The notes below the pieces were generated by a model, which saw only the letters and a list, made by a program, of their open reading frames with translations, ran no database searches and had not been told where the DNA came from. A DNA stretch of 11,073 bases, taken from assembly GCA_021158465.1 (NCBI GenBank), contig JAGGUN010000048.1, forward strand, positions 1-11,073. The letters are read 5' to 3'. The DNA is from a bacterium (GTDB lineage: Bacteria > UBP14 > UBA6098 > 4484-93). This document shows, piece by piece, positions 1-6,900 of this stretch. How positions within the stretch are numbered: the stretch's first letter is position 1; the number at the start of each line of letters is the position of its first letter. Position numbers and translations under genes: made by a program.

Positions 1-623
1 TAAGTATTGCTGGTGAGACCGAGGACGAGTTTGCAAAGATTATGGATGCTCTTTCCCCTTATGAGGGTAGTTTCGATGCTTATGAGCTCAATGTTTCCTG
101 CCCCAATGTCTCGAGAGGTGGGATGGCATTTGGCACGAGCGCGGCACTGACCCGTTCTCTTGTAGCCAGGGTTCGCCTATGCACGGACAAGCCTTTGATC
201 GTTAAGCTTACCCCGAATGTTACGGACATTGTCGAGGTGGCACAGTCTGCCTGTGATGCAGGAGCCGATGCAATATCTCTTATTAACACTATCGTTGGTA
301 TGGTAATTGACATTGAGCATAGGAAGCCGCTTCTGGGGAACAAGTTTGGTGGGCTGTCAGGCCCTGCTGTAAAGCCTGTTGCCGTTGCCTGTGTATATAA
401 GGTAGCTTCAGCTGTTTCTGTCCCGGTAATAGGTGGGGGAGGTATCTCTTCCTGGCGGGATGTGGTAGAGTTTCTGATGGCTGGAGCAGATGCTGTTTTT
501 GTTGGCTCTGCTGTCTTTGCGAACCCCACGGTCATAAACGACCTAACAGACGGTCTCTCATCCTTCATTGATAGAGGGGAGTTCTCCTCTATTCGGGATA
601 TTATAGGAGTTGCCAGGGGTTAG
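1..623 (+). CDS. pyrD: Dihydroorotate dehydrogenase, class 1B catalytic subunit (5' part missing)
   Basis: Cytosolic flavoenzyme oxidising dihydroorotate to orotate, the fourth step of de novo pyrimidine synthesis. In class 1B it works with the FAD/2Fe-2S subunit PyrK and passes electrons to NAD+; pyrK is not in the window. The reading frame is open from base 3, and 206 residues are visible of the roughly 300 usual, so about 100 N-terminal residues lie outside. Family landmarks in order are the LNVSCPNV segment with the presumed catalytic cysteine, FGT, the FMN/substrate-contacting KLTPNVTD, INT, GGLSGPAVKPVA, and the C-terminal phosphate-binding IGGGGISSWRD and MAGADAVFVGSA segments. The ATG at base 42 is internal, because family similarity continues upstream of it (SIAGETEDEF). 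It ends in TAG, 3 nt before the lipoprotein gene. Class 1B rather than 1A rests on the SRGGMAFGT context and is likely but not certain. Confidence 0.95.
   Translation, partial: SIAGETEDEFAKIMDALSPYEGSFDAYELNVSCPNVSRGGMAFGTSAALTRSLVARVRLCTDKPLIVKLTPNVTDIVEVAQSACDAGADAISLINTIVGMVIDIEHRKPLLGNKFGGLSGPAVKPVAVACVYKVASAVSVPVIGGGGISSWRDVVEFLMAGADAVFVGSAVFANPTVINDLTDGLSSFIDRGEFSSIRDIIGVARG
615..619 (+). promoter_or_regulatory. Ribosome binding site for the RlpA-like gene
   Basis: AGGGG lies inside the last codons of pyrD, 7 nt before the ATG at 627. A second candidate, AGGAG, lies at 605-609. Both fall within pyrD, so the lipoprotein gene appears to be co-transcribed with pyrD and reads from its tail. 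Confidence 0.55.
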
Positions 624-626
624 CGT

Positions 627-1025
627 ATGAACAGGGTAGCATTTTTGTTTTTGCTTCTTATTTGTGGTTGTTCAACCTCTCCCAGATACACAAAGCCTGT
701 TATAATCTTTCCTACCGGGTATGTTCAAAAGGGGATAGCCTCGTATTATTCGGAAGAGTTTCACGGCAGGAAGACCTCCTCTGGTGAGATATTCGATATG
801 AACGGTCTAACCTGTGCCCATAGGATGCTGCCTCTTGGGACTATTATTCGGGTTGTCAACCTTGAGAACGGCAGGAGTATTGTTCTTCGTGTTAACGACA
901 GGGGTCCGTTCAAGCGTGGGAGGATATTGGATGTCTCTCGTGAGGGGGCTCGTCGTCTCGGTTTCCTTGAGAAGGGGACGGCACTTGTCTCTATTGAGGT
1001 TCTGAGGTATCCTGAGGGTTATTAG
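627..1025 (+). CDS. rlpA: RlpA-like double-psi beta-barrel lipoprotein (putative septal lytic transglycosylase)
   Basis: A 132-residue lipoprotein. Residues 1-15 form a type II signal peptide, with a hydrophobic stretch ending in ICGC, so Cys15 is the likely lipidation site. Ser16 at +2 favours outer-membrane sorting by the known Lol rule. Residues about 36-128 form the double-psi beta-barrel (GIASYYSEEFHGRKTSSGE, AHRMLPLGT, VNDRGPF, LDVSREGARRLGF). Glu54, His65 and Asp91 have the same spacing (11 and 26 residues) as the catalytic residues I recall for Pseudomonas RlpA, which cleaves glycan strands lacking stem peptides. Lytic activity is therefore plausible. It has no SPOR domain, which many septum-targeted RlpA proteins carry, so its localisation may differ. 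The start has AGGGG at 615-619, 7 nt upstream. It follows pyrD by 3 nt, and its last 35 nt overlap the convergent PASTA gene. Confidence 0.93.
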   Translation: MNRVAFLFLLLICGCSTSPRYTKPVIIFPTGYVQKGIASYYSEEFHGRKTSSGEIFDMNGLTCAHRMLPLGTIIRVVNLENGRSIVLRVNDRGPFKRGRILDVSREGARRLGFLEKGTALVSIEVLRYPEGY

Positions 1026-1746
1026 TGCTGATAGTCAGGCTTACTGAGCTTCCAGCGTATGTTCTTGTTCCTGGTTCGGGGCTTTGGCGGTATACGGTTT
1101 GTGGCTCAACGGCAACGGTGAAATGATACTTGATCCTTCCTATTTTAAGCCTGTTCTTCTTGGCAAGCTCTTTTGCCTCGTCTATCGATAGACCGAGAAA
1201 TGTTGGAGTGGTTACATATGCTCGGCTTCCACTGCTTACATATAGGGTTACTTTCCCACCGATCGGAATATTTTCCCCCCCAGGTGGCTCGGTTTTCACG
1301 ACATTTCCCTCAGGTATGTTTTTATCTTCTATGAATATTGTATCCCCGATTGTGAGCTTTTTCTCCTCGATAATGAATTTTGCCTGCCGGAGAGAGTAGC
1401 CTTTGAGTTCTGGCACGGTTATATTCTGGCTGCCGAGGCTCACTGTGAGTTTTACCTCTTTTTCTCTCTTTACCATTAGGTTCCCTCTCGGTACCTGGAA
1501 CATCACTGTTCCTTCAGGGAAATCAGAGCTGTATTCTTCTCTGTATCTTCTCACCCTAAGTTTTTTCTCTTCGAGAACCTTTTTTGCCTCCTCGAACTCC
1601 ATTCCAACCACCTTGGGGACGAGTATATCGGCATTGTGCCGAACGACAACCCTCATCACCACCCTATCGAACACAAGAAACCCGAGTGCAATTCCTAAGA
1701 TTCCGGTCGCAATGTAGATGAGAGGGTTGAAAAACCGCCTATTCAT
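991..1746 (-). CDS. Membrane-anchored protein with three PASTA domains, no kinase
   Basis: A 251-residue protein. Residues about 9-27 are one transmembrane segment (IYIATGILGIALGFLVF) after a short basic N-terminus (MNRR), predicting a cytoplasmic N-terminus and an extracytoplasmic remainder. Three PASTA repeats follow at about 41-105, 108-173 and 178-240, each with the pattern VP.(L/V).G.....A...L, then a (P)EG..(V/M).....P.G stretch, then a V.L.VS.G end. PASTA domains in PknB-type kinases and some penicillin-binding proteins bind muropeptides or peptidoglycan. Here no kinase or transpeptidase domain is present, so it may be a cell-wall sensor or scaffold; the function is inferred. The ATG overlaps the birA stop (ATGAATAG, 8 nt), with GGGAG at 1756-1760 as ribosome binding site. 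It is the last gene of the minus-strand unit and ends inside the 3' end of the convergent RlpA-like gene. Confidence 0.9.
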   Translation of the reverse strand: MNRRFFNPLIYIATGILGIALGFLVFDRVVMRVVVRHNADILVPKVVGMEFEEAKKVLEEKKLRVRRYREEYSSDFPEGTVMFQVPRGNLMVKREKEVKLTVSLGSQNITVPELKGYSLRQAKFIIEEKKLTIGDTIFIEDKNIPEGNVVKTEPPGGENIPIGGKVTLYVSSGSRAYVTTPTFLGLSIDEAKELAKKNRLKIGRIKYHFTVAVEPQTVYRQSPEPGTRTYAGSSVSLTISTNNPQDTSEPQ

Positions 1747-2509
1747 ACGAGATTTCTCCCGAGAATAGCTGCTTCTTCCCGTCTTCGTCGACGATGATAA
1801 GCGTTCCTGTCTCGCTTATATCGTGGAATAGAGAAACCGTTTTTTCTTTTCCTATCTTGGAATAGATAACATCATGCCATCTTGGGCAGAGCGAGAGCCA
1901 TCTATCTCTAAAGTATAGAAACCCCTTGTTCTTGTAAATGGTAAGGTTTTTGTCAATTCCCTGGATAAGGTTGAGCAGGGCATCGGTTAGATCAAGTTTC
2001 TTACCTGTCTCTATGAAGACCGAGGTTGCTTTTTCTCTTAGCTCCTCAGGGAGGGCAGTCTGTTCCGTGTTGATGTTCACTCCGATGCCACAGATAAGGT
2101 TATCGCCCACTAGCTCTGCCAGTACTCCGCCTATCTTTTTACCGTTGATAAGGATATCGTTGGGCCACTTGAGGCTTGGTTTAATCCCTGTAAGGTAGTG
2201 AATGGTATTTGCCACAGAGTAAGCTACTACAAGTGTTAGGGGAGTAATGTCTCTTTTGAACCGCTTGATGAGGAAGGAGAAATAGATCCCGCCTCTCGGG
2301 GATACCCATTCCCTTTTGAACCTACCGTATCCCTTTGTTTGGATGTTTGCTACTGCCACTGCTCCCGATGAAACTTCGCCTCTTGTTAGAGCGTCCTTCA
2401 GAAAACTGCTTGTGGATTCTACCACTTCGTGGATTATGATATTCCTCCCGATGAGTCGTGCCTTCTGTGACTTGAGTATCCTCCTTGTGTCGTAGGTATT
2501 GCTACTCAT
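1739..2509 (-). CDS. birA: Biotin-[acetyl-CoA-carboxylase] ligase, catalytic type without HTH domain
   Basis: Joins biotin to the acceptor lysine of biotin carboxyl carrier proteins through biotinoyl-AMP, in the cytosol. From the chosen start it has 256 residues: the catalytic domain at about 20-200 and a small SH3-like C-terminal domain at about 205-256. Visible motifs are ESTSSFLKD near 31-39, the biotinoyl-AMP loop KGYGRFKREW at 59-68, SPRGGIYFS, KWPNDILINGKKIGGVL with the catalytic Lys114, and GIGVNIN at 141-147. The N-terminal winged helix of bifunctional BirA repressors is absent, so it should not repress biotin genes. The adenylate loop departs from the usual GRGRxGR, with Tyr in place of the first Arg and Lys in place of the last Gly. 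The frame is open to an ATG at 2551, but the ATG at 2509 is preferred: it has GGAGGTGG 9 nt upstream and overlaps the nadC stop by 8 nt (ATGAGTAG). Confidence 0.94.
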   Translation of the reverse strand: MSSNTYDTRRILKSQKARLIGRNIIIHEVVESTSSFLKDALTRGEVSSGAVAVANIQTKGYGRFKREWVSPRGGIYFSFLIKRFKRDITPLTLVVAYSVANTIHYLTGIKPSLKWPNDILINGKKIGGVLAELVGDNLICGIGVNINTEQTALPEELREKATSVFIETGKKLDLTDALLNLIQGIDKNLTIYKNKGFLYFRDRWLSLCPRWHDVIYSKIGKEKTVSLFHDISETGTLIIVDEDGKKQLFSGEISYE

Positions 2510-3374
2510 ATACCCTCTCCACCTCCAGTGACATATCCAACCCGTTTGCACTGTGGGTTAATGCTCCAACTGATATATACTCGATACCCGTTCTGGCAAA
2601 TTCCTCTATATTCTCGAGCTTCACCCCTCCAGATAACTCGAACTCTACATCGACATCCATTTCTTCTCTCATTCTTATCGCCTCTCTAACCATATGAGGG
2701 GTGAAGTTATCGAGCATGATCCTGTCGAACCTACATGGAAGCACCTTTTTGAGCTCGTCAAGGGTTGACACCTCTATCTCAACCTTCGTGTTAATGGATC
2801 TCCTTTTACTCTTCAAGATCTTCAGAATGTTGTCTATTCCACCGGCTGTTTTTATGTGGTTATCCTTTATGAGCATCATATCGAATAGCCCCATTCTATG
2901 GTTTTCCGCTCCACCGTCTCTTGTTGCTTTCTTCTCCGATTCTCGCATACCAGGCGTGGTTTTCCTCGTATCCAGTATCTTTGTCTTTGTTCCTTTTACC
3001 TTTTCGATGAACTTAGATGTCAGGGTAGCTACCCCTGATAGATGGGAGAGTATATTCAGTATGGTTCTCTCACAGGCAAGGATAGCTCTTGCATCACCTG
3101 TTATTCGGCAGATGACTTCTTGTGGTTTGACCCTCTCAGCATTCTCTTTGAAAAAGGTTATATTGGGTTTTTGGTAATGTTTTTCTGGGTAGATTTCTAT
3201 GAGTCTTTCGAATGTTTTCTCTATGGTTTCAACTCCGGACAATACCCCCTCTTCCTTCGCTATGATAACTGCGTCTATTATCCTTTTGTCGATGAATGTA
3301 TCGCTTGTGATATCTCCTTTTTCTCTTAGGTCTTCTGCAAGGGCGGCTGTTATAAAGTCGAGATGTTTTACCAT
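2502..3374 (-). CDS. nadC: Nicotinate-nucleotide pyrophosphorylase (quinolinate phosphoribosyltransferase)
   Basis: Cytosolic enzyme converting quinolinate and PRPP to nicotinate mononucleotide with CO2 release, the entry from de novo quinolinate synthesis into NAD. At 290 residues it is full length for the family. Landmarks are EDLREKGDITS (14-24), the N-terminal swapped domain, ERTILNILSHLSGVAT (102-117), DTRKTTPGMR (135-144), the quinolinate-binding stretch around RDGGAENHRMGLFDMMLIKDNH (152-173), VEIEVSTLDE, IMLDNF (219-224), ELSGGV (246-251) and ISVGALTHS at the C-terminus. No nadA or nadB is in the window, so quinolinate must be made by genes elsewhere. The ATG overlaps the peptidase stop (ATGGTAA, 7 nt) and its own Shine-Dalgarno is weak, so translation probably depends on coupling. 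It is followed by birA with an 8-nt overlap. Confidence 0.97.
   Translation of the reverse strand: MVKHLDFITAALAEDLREKGDITSDTFIDKRIIDAVIIAKEEGVLSGVETIEKTFERLIEIYPEKHYQKPNITFFKENAERVKPQEVICRITGDARAILACERTILNILSHLSGVATLTSKFIEKVKGTKTKILDTRKTTPGMRESEKKATRDGGAENHRMGLFDMMLIKDNHIKTAGGIDNILKILKSKRRSINTKVEIEVSTLDELKKVLPCRFDRIMLDNFTPHMVREAIRMREEMDVDVEFELSGGVKLENIEEFARTGIEYISVGALTHSANGLDMSLEVERVYE
2519..2526 (-). promoter_or_regulatory. Ribosome binding site deciding the birA start
   Basis: On the minus strand, GGAGGTGG lies 9 nt before the ATG at 2509, inside the nadC tail. It is followed by a second purine-rich run, GGAGAGGG. This strong site supports the downstream ATG and argues against the in-frame ATG at 2551, which would add 14 residues unlike the family. 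Confidence 0.75.
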
Positions 3375-3832
3375 CTCATAAGTCCCAGTATCTTGACCCT
3401 TGTCTCCATCGCCTTATACGATACATCGAACCTGTCTGCGAGGATAGAGATACGATATTGTGGGTTGGTTTCGTACTGTTTCCAGAGTTTCTTGACAGTG
3501 ACGATCGGCATAAGGAGCTCCGATGCGAATGCATTTGCAGCTCTTTCCATCTTTCGATTCTTCCCGTGGAAGTATACACCTTGTGAGCGGTGTGGCATGA
3601 CGATATGTCCAAGTTCGTGTGCTATGGTGAACCGTTTCTGCCTGTCTGAGAGATGGGTCGAGACGACGATGAGTTTGTATTCCCGGGACTTGAAGGTTAT
3701 TCCGTCCATCCCGATAAAGTCATCCTCCTTAATCTCGACACCCAGCTTATCACAGAGCTTGTAAATGTCTATCGGAGGATTGTCAAGGTCGATGTATTTA
3801 TACAGGCTTCTGGCATAGTCGACTGGTCTCAA
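3368..3832 (-). CDS. ImmA/IrrE-family zinc metallopeptidase
   Basis: A 154-residue cytosolic protein of the ImmA/IrrE (peptidase M78-like) family. The zinc motif is in TIAHELGHIVMP, with His72, Glu73 and His76. ERAANAFASELLMP (97-110) supplies the likely third ligand Glu97 and the family's hallmark C-terminal half. The N-terminal helix with PPIDIYKLCDKLGVEI (19-34) and the C-terminal LADRFDVSYKAMETRVKILGLM are also typical. Known members cleave an XRE-type repressor (ImmA cutting ImmR, IrrE cutting DdrO), usually encoded next door. Here no helix-turn-helix gene adjoins it. Its immediate upstream neighbour is a 47-residue basic protein whose stop overlaps the start (TTGA). The start is TTG, supported by AGGGAG 8 nt upstream; no ATG or GTG exists in this frame between the upstream stop at 3905-3907 and the conserved N-terminus. 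The substrate is unknown. Confidence 0.9.
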   Translation of the reverse strand: MRPVDYARSLYKYIDLDNPPIDIYKLCDKLGVEIKEDDFIGMDGITFKSREYKLIVVSTHLSDRQKRFTIAHELGHIVMPHRSQGVYFHGKNRKMERAANAFASELLMPIVTVKKLWKQYETNPQYRISILADRFDVSYKAMETRVKILGLMRW

Positions 3833-3972
3833 CTCTTCTTCTCCCTCATCTTCTTGAAGTATTTTGCCCAGTAAAGGACCTTCTTCCTGTCGGTGGTTGA
3901 GAGCTTATTCTTCCGGAAGAACAGATAAATGTCCTTTTCAAGGGGTTCAAAAGAGTTTTTATCTTTTGCCAT
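3829..3972 (-). CDS. Small basic protein (47 aa) between the giant surface protein and the ImmA-like peptidase
   Basis: I do not recognise a named family. Reading from the ATG at 3972 gives 47 residues. It begins MAKDKNSFEPLEKDI, then YLFFRKNKLSTTDRKKV, then LYWAKYFKKMREKKS and a TGA. It is strongly basic (12 Lys and 3 Arg against 3 Asp and 3 Glu), with no signal peptide or membrane segment. It probably forms two short helices, the second (about 27-45) amphipathic. It starts 3 nt after the giant gene's stop (TAAGCGATG), and its TGA overlaps the peptidase start as TTGA. That tight packing on both sides is the main evidence that it is real. The shape of the second half recalls the tail that follows the HTH in some XRE regulators encoded beside ImmA proteins, but no HTH is present; this likeness is only an impression. 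It could be a partner, substrate or remnant regulator for the peptidase. Confidence 0.6.
   Translation of the reverse strand: MAKDKNSFEPLEKDIYLFFRKNKLSTTDRKKVLYWAKYFKKMREKKS
3841..3846 (-). promoter_or_regulatory. Ribosome binding site supporting the TTG start of the ImmA-like gene
   Basis: On the minus strand, AGGGAG sits 8 nt before the TTG at 3832, within the last codons of the 47-residue gene. It is the main argument for a TTG start. The next ATG is at residue 42 and would remove the conserved N-terminal helix. Confidence 0.6.
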
Positions 3973-3975
3973 CGC

Positions 3976-6900
3976 TTATCTTGCCAGAATTATTGTTCCG
4001 TTGCAAACTACCTTATCCTGCACCTCGAGGACATAGATATATATCCCTGATGGGACCTTTTTGCCAGACATATCTTTTCCATCCCAGGAGCGCAGATTGA
4101 ACTGCCTGAAGTCGGATATAGGAGGCAGCGTTTTCTGATATATGAGAGTATTGCGGATGTCGAATATCGAGAGGGTTGCCTCCTCGCTGAACATAAACGG
4201 GTAATCGAAGACAGTGATGTCATTATAGCCGTCGGAGTTTGGGGTAAATGGGTTTGGATGCACATAGCAAGAGATATCAGGCTCGACCCAGAAGAACCAG
4301 TTGAACTCTCCTGTGTTTGGCTCGCAGTAGTCTGGACTGTCTTTAGCCTGTAAGGAGATAAACACTGTGTCTCCCTGGAGAAATTCACCGCCAAACGCTT
4401 CTGGCGAGAAGATGAGTTCACCACCGTTTCCGTTTGGAATGTACTCCAGTCCATCGGAGAGGCGGTATTCTGTTCCAGAGATGCCGAATATGATACCTTC
4501 TGGGTTGACGCCTGACAGATTGTCATCGAGGGTTATACGGATACTTGCTTCTCGATTTCTTATCATTGAACCGTTTTCCGGTGCTGTCAGGACTGCTGTT
4601 GGTGGTTCCGTATCAACCGCAAACTGCCAGGTGACGGGCGTTCTCATCGGGTTGCCGAGATTATCGTGCGCCGATGTAAGTGCGACATTTACCGTCTGGT
4701 TGTTTGTGAAGATAGGCTCTGCTGGTGTGAAGAAGAGAGTATCGTTTCTAAATTCAAGCTGCGTAGAATCGATTGTGTAAGCTCTCCCTTCGACCTCGAG
4801 TGTTATCGTCGCCGGGTTTACCCCCTCGGGGTCTGTGATGAGCATTATTATTCGCTGGTCGTCGCAGGCTGTTATTGTATTTGGTAGTGGCTCGACTATT
4901 GTTGCCACAGGTCCTGTCAGTATCCGGACCGATGAATCGGTGAAAGACGAGGTCATATCAGAACAGTTGACAAAATCTATATCGGCGTCCCTTGCTATCA
5001 CTCGATAGACGAAGTTTGAGCCTTCAGGCTGGGCAGGTATCGGGTTCTCCGTGCGAAAGCGAGTAGTTGTCAGAACTGACTCGGATACGAGCTTGCTGGT
5101 CTTTTCTGCTCTTGCTGTTGTCAGAGGTCTCATATTGACGATCCCTGAGAAATCCTCTGGTCCGACCGTTCCGTCGTTATCCCAGATGAGATATACAACA
5201 GAGTCCGGGCAGAACCCTCCTGTGAAGATGTCCGATGTGTCGGCTATATCGCATTCGATGTAGAACGCCGAGTCGTTGGACCAGAAGCCTGGCGAGAAAT
5301 TGGAGATTGCAGGTCCTATTGTGTCGTCATCGAGGATTGTGAAGCTAAATGAATTCGGCAACTGTATCGGGTTTGGCTCGCAGTAGTCTGGTTCGTTGTC
5401 GGTGGCAAACACCCGGACGGTGATTGTTGCGAACTCGGGGAAGTATATCCCTGATGTGAGTTCTGGCTCCGTTATCGGGTCGTATTCTATACCGAGGCTT
5501 GACTCGTCGACGAGCTCCGGATGGAATGCAAGCGTCTCTCCGTCCCATTCGAACACAGGTGACATGATGTCGAGTCGAACGGTTCCCGATGCCTTGTAGA
5601 CTCCGTCAATCTCGATGTATATGCTCGATGAATCGACTCCGAGGATGTTATCCGTAAGCGTCAACGATAGTGTCGGCTGCCAGCTATGGATATCCCCTGT
5701 TGGTGAGAAATCGTCTGCCACAGGTCCAGATAGGTCGAGGATAAATACCCATTCGACAGGTGCTCTCTCTAACGGATTGCCAAGCATATCATCTGCACGG
5801 ATGAGCGCGATATGGACCGTATCGTTGTCGCTCCAGTATCCCACAGGCGGCGTGAATACCAATGTGTCCCTGATAAATGTAAGCTCATCGTCGGCAACGC
5901 TGAATGTATCGGAGTTTATGACGAGCCGAATGCTCGTTCCGTTGACCCCATTGGAATCTGTGATGCTCATTATAATCCTCTGGTCATCGCAGGCGGATAT
6001 GGTTGAGTCGAGCGGCTCGATGATGACTGCTTCCGGTCCGCCTGTCGCGATGAAGAAACTCCAGCAGGTATCAAGTATATTGGGTGGACAGTAGTCAGGC
6101 GAATCCTGCCCGCTCACGCATACTTCTATCTCATCTCCGCCGTGGAAATGATACCCTGCTGCCTCCATATCGAGTGAGAAACCTCTGCCATCCCAGGCAA
6201 CATGCGGTGATGTTATATCGTAGACATCAGCCCCGTTCACCGTCAGAGTGACCGTTGTCTCGTCGAGCCCGGAGAGAACATCGTATATATCGAACGATAT
6301 TGTCGGATGCACATCCTCGATGGTTGTCCCCGGAGCAGGGAGCGGGTCTTCAAGCACAGGAGGCGACAGGTCGATGAAGAACAGCCAGCTTACTGGAGCG
6401 TCTATCGGATTGTGGAGCATATCCTCTGCATTAACGAGCGTCACAGTGACCTCCAAACCATCGGTGAAATATTCGCTCGGCAGTGGTGTCCAGATAAGCT
6501 CACAGGTTGACGCATCGTATGTCAGCTCGGTGTCGGAGATTGTGTATTCTACCCCGTTCACATCGAGTATTATCGATGTTGTGTCAACGCCGTTCCTGTC
6601 GGTTACAGTCAGGATGATGCGTTGGTCTTCGCAGGCTGAATATGTCGATTCAAGCGGCTCTATAATCTCAACAATCGGTCCTCCTCTCGATATGGCGAAC
6701 TCCCAGCAGCTGTCGAGCACATTCGGACCGCAGGTGTCGGGCATATCCGAAACCGTCAGGCAGACCTCGATCGTATCTCCACCTGACCATTCTATTCCGA
6801 GCGACTCCGGCACAAACTCGAGCGTCGTCCCGTCCCAGAAAAGCCCTGCCGACGAGGTGTCGTATGCTACTCCATCCACCGTTAGACTTATGGATGCTGG

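Noticed and set aside
80-568. A 162-codon minus-strand frame opposite pyrD.
   Set aside because: It lies entirely inside a well-conserved pyrD and shows no family motif.
2510-2551. A longer birA starting at the ATG at 2551.
   Set aside because: The extra 14 residues do not resemble the family and lie wholly within nadC. The ATG at 2509 has a strong Shine-Dalgarno and the same 8-nt overlap style as the next junction.
3829-3904. A frameshifted fusion of the small protein with the ImmA-like peptidase.
   Set aside because: The small ORF has its own start and stop, the peptidase has a ribosome binding site and a complete N-terminal region, and the TTGA overlap is a normal coupling arrangement.
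3973-4080. A promoter at the end of the giant gene driving the small protein, peptidase, nadC and birA.
   Set aside because: AT-rich hexamer-like pieces exist on the minus strand (such as TTGCAA and ACAATAAT), but no pair with acceptable spacing was found, so none is claimed.
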